Origin: Glutinoglossum americanum
Taxonomy: Eukaryota; Ascomycota; Geoglossomycetes; Geoglossales; Geoglossaceae
Assembly (NCBI GenBank): GCA_020080175.1
Contig: JAGHQL010000079.1
Coordinates: 51,214 to 115,213 of the forward strand
DNA: 64,000 bases
Direction of reading: 5' to 3'
Under the pieces are notes generated by a model. That model did no database searches. It worked only from the letters and a program-made list of their open reading frames with translations, and was not told the DNA's origin. Shown here in pieces: positions 22,763 through 32,854 of the stretch (position 1 is its first letter; every line of letters begins with the position of its first letter). Both the position numbers and the translations under genes were made by a program.

Positions 22763-24316
22763 CTAGTTTTCTTTAGATGGCCGTAGCTCGACCCACCATG
22801 TTGTGCCCAGGTGATACCGTTTGATCTTCACAACCTCCAGCCCACTCTCTTTCACAATCTTTCCAATGTCTCGATTCCACCAACATCCATATCTGTTAGC
22901 ATGGACCGGTGCCAGGTTGTCTAGGATCGTGTTGAGCCACTGATAGTGTGACTGTCCATGTTCGAGGAGTAGTATCTGGCAATCTTCCTTGTTGCACAAG
23001 GTTCCGAGGTTCTTGAGGAGCTCAACGGGGCGGGGTGTCGAACAGAGACCCATCGTCTGCACAATAGTATTGAATCCAGCATTTGAGGGCGGAGCCATGG
23101 GAAGAGCCGCGTCCTGAGTAACGAACCTGACGTTCGTGTACTTTGGGTGGAGCTCTGAGTAGAAGTCGTTAGCTGGGCTAACTGAGCCAACTGGCTGTGT
23201 GCGGCCCTAGTGTCCAAAACAACCCCGCGTGATGTCTCAGAAACCCGGACTCTTGATACACAGTCCGTCACAGTTGTGGCGACCTGGTACCACAGAGCGC
23301 TTACCACGGCAAGGGATGTTGAGACATGGTAGTTTGTCGCTCTTATCAGCTCATGGGATGGGCAAGAGGGCTCGAAGCGAGATGCCTGATAAATACCAAA
23401 GAAAATTGCGACCAACCTTTGAATTTCCTCCTCGTTTCTTCAATCATTTCCCTACTTGTGTCGACGAGGGTAATGGATTTACACTTCTCCATCGGATAGT
23501 ACATCAGATTTCTCCCTGTGCCTACAGAGACCTCGAGGACCTCTCCCTAGCAAGCCGGTATCATAGTCAGCCACAGAATTCGCCAACCGCCGATACATTA
23601 TTGGGGATATACCCGTGCCATTTTGCCTATCCACCTCCTCAAAATCGTCAATCCCATGACCTTTTCCCCCAGGCCGACGCTACTGTCGAAGTCCTTTGCA
23701 ATTTTGTCATATCGGTCTGAGACATCGAGGGGAACATCTAGTTTCTGTCCCTCAATGGTCGCAAGCTTGTAAGACCGGTATAGAGACGTGCCGTAGGCTG
23801 TAAAGGCATAGGCGGCTATTCCGCCAATGAACCAAATACCCTTTCTGCTGCTCATGGAAGGGATTCTGGTAGATGTTGCCGGGGAGGCGCTTTTCGGCGG
23901 TGGCGGCCGTCTATTGGAAGTGTCATGAGTCAGCGTAAATATTATTGCCTTGTGGTAGAAAATGGAAGAGGGTTGACGAGAATATATTCCGTGTAAGGCA
24001 TGCATTTCGGATGGCGTCCGGGCACACACCTGTACTCCAATGGCTTTGCCGCACCATTTCGATGGAGTGTCTGCGTTCCATTCACTGGCCTTTGACGCCT
24101 ACTCATTCGGGAGGTTGAGATGGGCCTATTCGAAAAGAAACAGGTCCTCAAAGGCGCCCTTTGAGAGGATTCTAGAGAATTTTGGAGTTGAACAAAGTGA
24201 GGGCAGAGATATTCGGTAGAGGTCGCCGAATAAGACCACTCGGGGTTGATGTTGGGCGGCTCTGCGGAACAATAATTTGCCGGCCCCCGACTCTGCGCAT
24301 TCTTGTGCAACACCAT
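22763..24316 (-). CDS. OMS1: Oms1-like mitochondrial methyltransferase
   Basis: Minus-strand exons: first exon ending 24030, then 23910..23613, 23546..23417 and 23154..22763. Joins give EYR-RPPPPKSASP, KMAR-GEVLEVSVGTGRNL and RRKFK-ELHPKYTNVRF. There is one membrane helix (GIWFIGGIAAYAFTAYG). It is followed by a class I SAM methyltransferase fold with motif I LEVSVGTGRNL, TLVDTSREMIEE, QDAALP and TIVQTMGLCS, and the C-terminus WWNRDIGKIVKESGLEV..HLGTTWWVEL. This matches Oms1, an inner-membrane protein that suppresses oxa1 defects. The Arg-rich segment APLRTCFFSNRPISTSR before the helix looks like a mitochondrial presequence. The first exon is uncertain: Met at 24316 or 24106, or an unseen 5' intron. 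The intron before ELHPK could instead use an upstream CCCAG acceptor, adding five residues. Confidence 0.82.
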
Positions 24317-25779
24317 GGCTAAGCCAGCACAGGAACCATCGTCAATCTTGATTGTCGGCTCTGGTGTTTTTGGCTGTAGTCCCCCTTTGTCCCGCGATGC
24401 TGGATTAGGGCACAGGCTAAGGATGGCTGCAATTTAGTGTCCACCGCTCTTGCCCTCTCCCGCCGGCCTAGATATTCCCAAACCTGCATCACGGTTCTCG
24501 ACAAATCTCCCTTTCCATCTCCTGATGGATCCTCGGTAGACTCTTCACGGATCGTCCGCGCAGATTACTCCGACCCTGCATATGCATCACTCGCTGCGGA
24601 GGCGCAAGTGCTCTGGCGCGGGAAATGGGGTGAAGAAGGACGCTATAATGAAAGCGGTCTTGTTGTTGTGGCGGATGAGGGGAAAACGGACTACGTATGG
24701 AGGAGCCTTGGAAACGTAAAAGCATTGAAAAATGCCAGGGATAAAAAAGAGCTTAAGGAGAGGAGAGATATTGACAACGTGGTGGGCACTGGTGGTGGCA
24801 GCGGCGTTTGGGGATATGTGAATTGGAACAGCGGTTGGGCAGACGCTGAAGCTGGTATCAGATATGCGCGGAAGCTATGCGAGGAGAGCCAACGTATACA
24901 ATTTGTGACCACAGAGGCGCTCAGATTAGTGATGGTGGGCAGGCAGGTCATCGGCGTCGAATCAGGACAGGGGAACATCCTCGCGGATCTAGTGGTGCTC
25001 GCGACCGGTGCCTGGACAGGTAAGTTGGTCGACCTGAGAGGAAGGGCAGAAGCAAGCGGTCAAGTAGTTGCCTACATAGACCTCACGCGGCACGAACAGC
25101 AGCGACTAGAGAAAATGCCAGTATTGTTAAATTTCTCGACGGGCATGTTCGTCACTCCGCCTCGAAACAGGGTCTTGAAAATCGCAAGACATGGCTATGG
25201 CTATAGGAACCCGCAGCAGATTCCCCAGCCAGAGGAAACTGATAGCAGCAAAGGCAGCACCATCGAGGTCTCCCTCCCCCGCACACAGCTTGACGAGCCA
25301 GGACAGTGGATACCCAAAGAAGGCGAAGCCGACTGCCGAAGCGCCCTCGCCGAGATGATACCTTCACTCGCCGAGCGGCCATTCAAACGCACCCGAATAT
25401 GCTGGTATACAGATACGTGAGCACCACCCCGAACCCTGCGCCCCAACTCCCCCCCCCCCTCACTCTCCAAACATATCTAACAGCCCACCCCGCCTCCCCC
25501 CCCAGCCCCACAGGCGACTTCCTAATAACCCACCACCCCGCCCTCCCGGGCCTCTTCCTCGCCACCGGCGGCAGCGGCCACGGCTACAAATTCCTCCCCA
25601 TAATCGGCGAGAAGATCGTCGACTGCATCGCGGGCAACGCACCGGCCGAGTTCCGCGAGAAGTGGCGGTGGGCCGAGCGCGCCGCCGGGGACGCGGTGGT
25701 CACGGAGGACGGGAGCCGGGGCGGGCGCGCGGGGATGGTTCTGGACGCGGAGATGCGGCGGGGAGGGAGTCGGCTGTAG
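24315..25779 (+). CDS. FAD-dependent oxidase of the amadoriase/saccharopine-oxidase type, peroxisomal
   Basis: Three exons, 24315..24375, 24438..25416 and 25506..25779, encode 437 aa. The dinucleotide motif ILIVGSGVFGLSTALAL is formed across intron 1. Blocks typical of DAO-family fructosyl-amine, saccharopine and sarcosine oxidases follow: DSSRIVRADYSDPAYA, VVLATGAWTG, RICWYTDT-PTGDFLITHHP and LFLATGGSGHGYKFLPIIG. Such enzymes oxidise N-substituted amino acids and make hydrogen peroxide. The C-terminus is SRL, a canonical peroxisomal PTS1. Exact substrate cannot be read from sequence. Intron 2 has a C-rich acceptor. Part of the acceptor and exon 3 is repeated in inverted orientation just after the stop codon. 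The gene is divergent from OMS1, with the start codons possibly sharing a CCATGG palindrome. Confidence 0.88.
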
Positions 25780-25832
25780 GTTTCCTGTTGGCGGGTGGGT
25801 TATTAGGAAGTCGCCTGTGGGGCTGGGGGGGG
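25496..25832. repeat. perfect 39-bp inverted repeat (arms 25496-25534 and 25794-25832)
   Basis: The left arm runs from the C-tract of the intron 2 acceptor into exon 3 of the FAD oxidase gene. The right arm is its exact reverse complement and starts 15 bp after the stop codon. The spacer is about 259 bp and contains the rest of exon 3. Confidence 0.9.
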
Positions 25833-26343
25833 GGGTGGCTTATCCCGCCTAAAAACACCCCCAGGACCAGCTATAGAGAAACACCAAACCCCCTCCACTT
25901 CCTGATATATTAGAACAATCACCACTAAAGCACGCCTACATCACTAATATATAAAGTAATGACAGTTTAACGTTACATGGAAACACGAGGTGACTCAGCT
26001 TTCAGCCTGGTCGCGGAAGTGGCAAGCAGAAAGTTCCAGCAACTCAAAAATATCGTTCGACTGCCTCGTGTTGATACGGGTGTTCAGCCTTGCCAGCCTC
26101 CGTATAAAAGCACTGCTGAACGCGTAGACATGTGCCATTTTTACCTAAATTCATTGGCTACTCAACCTTAGATATTCTTTTCAGCCTTAGACAGACGACT
26201 CACACAGGTGTGACCTGGATGCAGCATGGCGGGGACTGAATCTTGTTGTCACCGCTCCTCTGTCTCTTCGTGATGAAATATAAACTCTTCCTTTTACCGT
26301 TTGATCGTGGGTTTTATGTTCGGAAAGCCCTGTAGCTAAAATC
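25780..26343. other. intergenic region between FAD oxidase and HET gene
   Basis: It holds the right arm of the 39-bp inverted repeat, then AT-rich sequence. A TGACTCA heptamer occurs at about 25991-25997, but nothing links it to regulation. No gene was recognised. Confidence 0.45.
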
Positions 26344-28242
26344 ATGCCACCCTGCACTCTTTCCCCCCCAAAAAAGCCGCAAACCAAACAGCTTCAATAT
26401 ACAGAACCGTACGCCTACGAGCCACTGCAGCCTGGAGACTGGATTCGCGTGCTGCGCCTACTGCCAGGACGGTTCAACGACCCGATACACTGCGAGCTCG
26501 TGCCAACGAAACTCGACGAAACCGCCGAATATGAGCCAATCTCATACTGCTGGGGAGATGGAGACGCCAAGGCCAGGCGGCACATATGGTGCCAAGGTCA
26601 ATCCTGTTTTATCACCACAAGTGTGTTTGAAGCCCTGCGGCGGTTCAGATGGGAGGATGGTCCCCGCCGTCTCTGGGCCGACGCGCTTTGTATAAACCAG
26701 GACTCTGAGATTGAAAAGAACCATCAGGTTGCAATGATGGCACGGATATATTCCCGCGGAATGCATACTCTCATCTGGCTCGGCGAAAGCCCCGAACACG
26801 TCGATGTGGCGGCAGGGATCAGTTTGATAAGGGAGTTCAACGAGTACATGAGTTCCAAACTAGACAAAGCAACCCGTGCAAGCGGTGATGATATTTGGGA
26901 TGCAATATGTAAGATTCCAAGTATCCCCGAAGAACATTGGCTGGCATCATGCGTGGACCGTTGGAAGAGCGTGGGTGAGCTGCTGGATCGGCCATGGTTT
27001 GGAAGAGTATGGGTGATACAGGAAGTGGGATTATCCAAGGCAGCGACTGCATTTTGTGGAAAAGATTCCATCGAGTTCGGCGAAATAGTTCTCTTTTCAG
27101 CATTCCTTAACCACATGGGCAAATATCTGCCACAGTCAGATTTCATACAGTGGGCAAGGATTATGCGCTTACTAGCGAACATCTGGTCCAACTACGGAAG
27201 AACAGATTCCTGGTTGGACGACGGGCAAACACTAGGGACGCTCAGCAAATATTACCGGGAAACTGGGCCACACAGCGAAGACTTCCTGGTAATATTAAGC
27301 CAAGTGCGAAATTTCAAGGCCACGCTGGAGGTAGATCATATTTACGCATTGCTGGGGCACCCAGTCGCCAGAACGATCATGATCGAGCCCGTTTACAATC
27401 AGTCGGTAGAAGAGACGAGCCAGCGGCTGGCGAAACAAATTTGCCATTCGACCCGCTCCCTCGATCTTCTATGCTACGTGCAACATTGGGACGATGAGAA
27501 CGTCGAAGGCACTAGCAATTTACCATCATGGGTTCCAGTTTGGCACAAAAAACACCTGTACGGCCTGTTAACCCCGCAACCTAGCTTTGATGCTTCCTTG
27601 TCGAGTAAGACGATGAACAGGGTACTATGTGACGTGGAAGGGACCAGACTTCGCGTTACGGCTCTGCTGTTGGACGTCGTTGCCACCGCCACGCCTCCGT
27701 TCCCATACAACCGCGAGAGAGTCCCCGAAATCGTTGAATCCTGTTGGGCCGCCTCATACCACGCGAGGAAAATAAGACAAGCCGACCAGGATTGGTGGCT
27801 CAACTTTGTGTGGACCCTTGTGCGATACTACGGCCATCCTGATTGCCTTGCCTCTGACTTCGCCGTCTTCTGCTACGAGCACTGCTCCAAAGGCTTCCCT
27901 CAGCTCATTAGCGGCCTTCCTTCCCTTATGACTGCCGCCCGGTCCTCACCTGATGCTAATGCCCGCCGCTTTCTTGATCAGGCATATGTTTCATGTGGAA
28001 ACAAGAAATTCTTTGTTACAGAGCGGGGGATTTGTGGCATAGGGCTTCGTCCCACGCGTAAAGGCGACTTTCTGGCAATTGTGCTGGGTTGTCGGATGCC
28101 AATCCTACTACGACCCACCAACATTCCTTGTCATTATAGGCTCGTTGGACAGGCATACGTGAATGAAATTATGAGGGGCGAAGCTATTAGAGAGTGGGAA
28201 AACAGCTCTCTAGGCATAGAATTTTGTGAAATCACCTTATAG
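26344..28242 (+). CDS. Heterokaryon-incompatibility (HET) domain protein
   Basis: An intronless 632-aa frame. The HET domain covers roughly residues 55-210, with YEPISYCWGD, ALRRFRWEDGPRRLWADALC followed by INQDSEIEKNHQVAMMARIY, TLIWLGES and, later, RPWFGRVWVIQEVGLSK. These are the three conserved HET blocks. The remainder (residues about 220-632) is the usual variable C-terminus with no recognised domain. HET proteins trigger cell death after fusion of incompatible strains, but most paralogues have no known partner. The gene lies beside transposon debris, a common setting for this expanding family. The start MPPCTLSPPKK is the first Met in frame. Confidence 0.93.
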   Translation: MPPCTLSPPKKPQTKQLQYTEPYAYEPLQPGDWIRVLRLLPGRFNDPIHCELVPTKLDETAEYEPISYCWGDGDAKARRHIWCQGQSCFITTSVFEALRRFRWEDGPRRLWADALCINQDSEIEKNHQVAMMARIYSRGMHTLIWLGESPEHVDVAAGISLIREFNEYMSSKLDKATRASGDDIWDAICKIPSIPEEHWLASCVDRWKSVGELLDRPWFGRVWVIQEVGLSKAATAFCGKDSIEFGEIVLFSAFLNHMGKYLPQSDFIQWARIMRLLANIWSNYGRTDSWLDDGQTLGTLSKYYRETGPHSEDFLVILSQVRNFKATLEVDHIYALLGHPVARTIMIEPVYNQSVEETSQRLAKQICHSTRSLDLLCYVQHWDDENVEGTSNLPSWVPVWHKKHLYGLLTPQPSFDASLSSKTMNRVLCDVEGTRLRVTALLLDVVATATPPFPYNRERVPEIVESCWAASYHARKIRQADQDWWLNFVWTLVRYYGHPDCLASDFAVFCYEHCSKGFPQLISGLPSLMTAARSSPDANARRFLDQAYVSCGNKKFFVTERGICGIGLRPTRKGDFLAIVLGCRMPILLRPTNIPCHYRLVGQAYVNEIMRGEAIREWENSSLGIEFCEITL

Positions 28243-30895
28243 TAAAATTTCTTTCCCCCGCAGGGTGGGTTTCTGTTGACACTCATTGCCAGACCAAAAT
28301 ATGGATCATACATGGGCAAATCGTTTTATTTTGTTTATCTTGCAGGCTAAAACGTTTTAAGGTAAAACAATATATTTTATAACATTAAACGTTAAATTAT
28401 ATAAACAATTCACAAACGATATAAGCAAGACTCCTATATCCTTATATCCAGTTAATCAGATCTGCTGTTTCGTCTTCAATCTCTTCTTCGTCATCTGCTA
28501 CGGGTTCTATAGGTATACCCATCCCGTCGGCAGAGACAGGCTGGATATGGCCCTCTCGTAGCCAGTTGCCGATGCAATCGATTCTCTGAATATTCAAGCA
28601 GGTGAGACGTGATCGATCCCACGAACATGTCCTCCTTGCGCCTGAGAAAGTTTGCTCTGCCTCGGCCGCCCTCGAAGGTTAAACTAAAGCACATCTTTAC
28701 AGCCCTAAAGATTTCAGTGCTCATGTAAGGAGCCGTTCGTTGTTTGACCATATGACAGCTGTATCACCAAACATGTCGAGCCTTTCCACCTTTGCATATG
28801 CTTGCAACAATGGTGTTCTGCCAGTGACACTTCAGCCCACTTGCCAAAGCGCAGGCTTTGATTTTCAGGGCCACCGTATTCTATCTTACTTATACCTCTC
28901 CTATCTCATTGTGTTCTCCTATAACGAACCGAGAATAGATCTCGGCTGCTGCTTGGTCTAGGAATCTGCGCTGGTGGGATCGAGAAGCATAAGGATGTGG
29001 CTGGCTTGATCCCGTTTTTCATTCGGTTGGCGGAGAGGACAACGGCGGATTTCGGCGCTCGAGGGCGACGTGATAATATCTCTGCATGTTACGAAAGTAA
29101 ATATAGATGCGCGTTGGGCCGCATCTTGAAGTTGTACGATGGCTGTGTCGAGTGGTTTTGAGCTGACTAAATAGCGCCGTGACAACACCCCAGAGTGGCG
29201 GTGTCTTAGCACTGCTCCCAATCGCAAGTCGGACTTAATCATGTTCCGAGCCTTGTGCGATCAGCGTAGCCACATATCTTACCGTAAAATACTTGCTGAT
29301 GGATGAGGTGAGAGGTATCTCGTATTAACCGGGATCGGTCGTTCACTTTCCGCCGGAAGTACCAATTACCTTGACGACCCTGCCTGAAGTTGCGCCTCAC
29401 GGCGCGCATAGGGCTGATAATGACTTTCTAGCATTAAAGGGAGGTTTTAAGGCTTAAACAAGGTTCCTTTATAAAAATTTGGGGTAATAAAAACTTAACA
29501 TTGGCGGTGTGGGGAGGGAAGTCGGTTTCACCACGAAAAAAGGCCATTTATAAATTAGGCACAGAGGTGATGATGTGAATGTAATTTTGGGGGAAAAGTG
29601 GATTATAAACTTTCAGGATTAACTACAGCAGATTATTCTCACAGAGTTATAACAATCTTCATTGTGCGTATGAATTTTCTAGTTGCTGAAAGTCAAAGTA
29701 CTCCTCATTTGTCTCGGCACGCAGGGATACACGTTAATTTTTTATTTACAAGGGGGTGGGGGGGAAAAATAAAAATATCATGTTCGCGGCTTGCTTATTA
29801 TGGGACCCGGCGCGCTGGGTGGTACCGGTCGTCCATTTCCACGACCGTGGGTCAAATTAACAGGAAGGTTTTCCCGAGGGGAATGCCCCTTCACCGCCCC
29901 CCCCCCCCCAGGAATGTGCGCACGTACGTGAGGACATCGGACGAACAGGTACTTCGCGCGACTTCGCACCAGCAGGGTGCTGCTGGCCCTGGAATTTCAC
30001 ATCTAGCTTTTTACGCGTTCGGTTGGTCCCTTTAAGAATCGTGGAGGTTTGTATTCAATTAAGTATGATGACAAAAAAACAGCCCTTGAAGTCCTTCCAG
30101 CAAGATATATCTTTTGCGTGAATAAACATTCTTCGAATGGGACAGCCAACAAACAAACCACCTCGCTCTCCTCAAACTAAATTTAGAGAAAGAACAAATT
30201 GTTTGTTTGGACGCATCGCCAGCCGAGAAGGAGATGGCTGTCTCCACGATTCTCCAATAAGTCTCGAAAGCCCTGATCTCAAGCAACGGCAATCAAAGGA
30301 CATTCATCAACCTCCATTCTTCATACCATCGCCCACCCCCCAAGGTATTTTCAATTTCTTCACGTCCGCAAACAGCAGCGCACGAGATGACACATTCCTT
30401 CAACGAGAGAATGGCCCATTCAACAAATTAGGACGGCACCGATCGACCAGCGCTGAACCGCCGCGCAGGTTGAACAGGCCGACGAGTGCGATAGTCTAAG
30501 TGACCTGCAATTGGGGGAAAAAAAAAAAAAGAAAAGTATGCTCCAAGGAAAAACATATACGGCCCGAGGCGTGAGCTGTAGAATACGCGCTCTTTGCTAG
30601 GCCATGATATCTTCCAGCCAACACCGTCCAAATGCAATTAGTGTAAACAGAAAGGAAAAGGGTAAGCCAGGTATTAGGCAGCAAAATGCGAAGCGATCGA
30701 CTAGTCCAGCCAACTGAGACGTAGTTATGATGACATCCGCTACCGCATTTCGCATCCGGGAGGCTGTAGTATGCAGGATCATGACGACGTGAAAAAGGCG
30801 ATATAATACAGGTCGACGTCAAGAGAATTTTGATACACCAACCGTTCGGTTGGGTTGGGTGATTTTGCCCATTATTGAAGGAGCTCCAATAGGGT
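28243..30895. other. accessory AT-rich intergenic region with transposon debris
   Basis: The region contains a hAT remnant (28442-28678) next to AT-rich sequence at 28340-28440. A C13 run lies at 29897-29909. Open frames at 28740-30500 show no domain. No intact gene was recognised before the TBP 3' end. Confidence 0.5.
28442..28678 (-). pseudogene. hAT transposase C-terminal (dimerisation) remnant
   Basis: The minus-strand frame is open for 78 codons to a TAA and reads PSRAAEAEQTFSGARRTCSW, then DRSRLTCLNIQRIDCIGNWL, then an acidic tail. This pattern (E-A-E-x-x-F-S-x-x-R, then W-x-R-x-R-L and C-I-x-N-W-L) is the hAT C-terminal dimerisation region. In-frame stops lie directly upstream, and I found no catalytic part or terminal inverted repeats nearby, so this is a broken relic of a DNA transposon. 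Confidence 0.75.
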
Positions 30896-31865
30896 TTAGA
30901 CCTTACGGAAGTCTAGACATCATCAATACTGAGAAGTTCAATCGTGCAAAGTAAACAAAACATACCGGAAAGCACAGGGTAGATCAGCTCGAACGCTTGG
31001 TAGATCTCCTCTCTAATCTTCGCGCCAGTCAAGACGATCTTACCGCTCACGAAGATGAGCAGCACAATCTTCGGCTTGATCATGCGGTAAATCAGACCAG
31101 GGAATAACTCAGGTTCGTAGGAGCTGAAGTGATGATGGCGAGAGGCAAGGCCCTCAAGCCGAATGGGGAACTTGATGTCGCAAGAGCCAACAATGTTCTG
31201 AATCTTAAAGTCGGTAAACTTCGCGTTGAAGCCGAGCTTCTGAATGATACGGGCATATTTGCGCGACGCGAGCTTCGAGTCATCTTCAGACTTGGCGCCT
31301 GTGACTACCATCTTGCCTGAAGCGAAGATGAGGGCAGTGGTTTTCGGTTCGCGAATTCGCATGATGACGGCCGCGAAACGCTAGACAAGTTCAGTAAACA
31401 AAGCTTGACTTCGAGTGAAGCTTTGCGAGTAGTAGTACCTTGGGGTTGTACTCTGCGTTTCTCGCGTGCAAGGCGATCGTCTTGAGATCCAAGCGACAAT
31501 CAAGATTGACGGTTGCGACAATGTTTCTTTGAAACAGGCAAGTTAAGCCTTAAGCCTCAACGTGAAAAGTGAGGCTCAAATGACTGTACTCACTGCAAAG
31601 TTGGCACGATACCACTGACACCAGGCCCAGCACCAGGCGTTGCAGCAGGCGTCGCCGGAGTGACATTTACCAAGGAATCTTGGCTCTGCTGGTTCGCGAA
31701 ACCGTTCTTCTGCCCGTTGACTTGCTTGTGTACGTCCGCCTCCGATGAGGGTGGAGTAAGGTCGGCCGCTCCGCCCGGATAAGACAGAGATGCGGGAGAC
31801 GTGAAGGCTTTCGCCTGTTGCGCGGTCGAAGGGTGGGTGGTAAGAGTGTCCATCATGGTGGACAT
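30896..31865 (-). CDS. SPT15: TATA-box-binding protein (TBP)
   Basis: Four exons: 31865..31594, 31526..31439, 31380..30966 and a 17-nt last exon 30912..30896, encoding 263 aa. The variable N-terminus of about 85 residues is Ser/Thr/Pro/Ala-rich. The two-repeat saddle follows: [65 protein letters not shown], then the second repeat with [15 protein letters not shown] and IVLTGAK. The end is [14 protein letters not shown], the normal TBP terminus, recovered only by splicing on the tiny last exon. TBP nucleates pre-initiation complexes for all three RNA polymerases in the nucleus. It is normally single-copy and essential. The start was chosen at MSTMMDT. Confidence 0.97.
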
Positions 31866-31892
31866 GTTGTGACACGAAAGCGTAGGTAACGT

Positions 31893-31912
31893 AGAGAGAG
31901 AGAGAGAGAGAG
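31893..31912. promoter_or_regulatory. (GA)n/(CT)n tract 30-50 bp upstream of TBP start codon
   Basis: About ten GA dinucleotides lie on the plus strand, i.e. a CT tract on the TBP sense strand. Pyrimidine tracts of this kind are common in core promoters and leaders of highly expressed fungal genes. The role here is inferred from position only. Confidence 0.55.
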
Positions 31913-32819
31913 GGAGTGTCGAAGAGATGAAGTGAGTGTGGCCGAGGCGAGACGGATAAAACTTTTGCGGATGGGGTAGGGTTTGAGATGAGATGAGGCT
32001 AGATGAATCTAGACGGGTCTGCAGTCTGTGAGGTTGGATGTGTTAGGATCGATGGTCAAGAGCGTTAAATAACTGAGGTTGAGGCTCAAGTCGCGTCGCT
32101 TGTGTTAAGAGTCGCGCGAAACTCAGGAGGGTCGGTGACGACGAAAATCTTTTCTTTGGGAGGAATTGCGGTCGTACCGTTTGCGGGAGATGAACAACTC
32201 AATGTCTCCCCTACACTCGCTGCTCGCGAAAATACGCTTTGATCGAGATATCGATCAATCAATGCATTAAAGAACGACAGCGACGATAGGCGGTACCAGA
32301 TAGCCCCCTTTTTATGTTTCTTCTAACGTAGACGCCGACGCTCACCGGGATACTAGAGTGAATGATATCGCGCGACGGGGCGAAACGCGTTGCGTGGAGT
32401 CGTAACGGCTGCGCGGAAGAACAGGAATATTTTTTTTTTCTCTCAAAAACCGCTTGAAAACAAGAAAATCCCAGAAGACCAAAAAAGAAAAAAGAAACGG
32501 CTGTCTATGAGAGGAAGGGGCGAATTCGCGAATTCTCGGAGCGCAGAGAAATATATCCTGGCGATCGGGGAACCCGGGGAGAAAATCGACAGCGAAGGGT
32601 GAGAGGCTTCTGTCTGTCTGATTTTGGTGGGCGGGAGGAGGAAAGTGGTAGGCAAAGAGGATGTTTGCACCACGACAAAATACGCCAAGAGCGACAATAG
32701 GGCGAGGGAAGTTGGGAGGTGGGCGGACGGTCCTTTAAATACAGGCGACATGGCCGGGAGGGATGTGAGTCAGAGCCCCTTGAAAGTGGTGGGGTGGACG
32801 GCAATGGTAGGGGTCACTA

Positions 32820-32854
32820 GGGGTGCTTGGGGTGCTTGGGGTGCTTGGGGTGTT
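32820..32854. repeat. 9-bp tandem repeat GGGGTGCTT, about 4 copies
   Basis: Three exact head-to-tail copies and a fourth shortened one (GGGGTGTT). Confidence 0.85.

Noticed and set aside
23229-23720. 163-aa plus-strand frame
   Set aside because: Antisense to OMS1 exons and introns, which are supported by methyltransferase motifs.
25985-26000. TGACTCA heptamer as a CPC1/Gcn4 site
   Set aside because: A single 7-mer is expected by chance in 64 kb. It lies upstream of a HET gene, not of an amino-acid biosynthesis gene.
29598-30499. Plus-strand frames of 120-145 aa in the accessory region
   Set aside because: They cross a C13 run and low-complexity stretches and show no domain.
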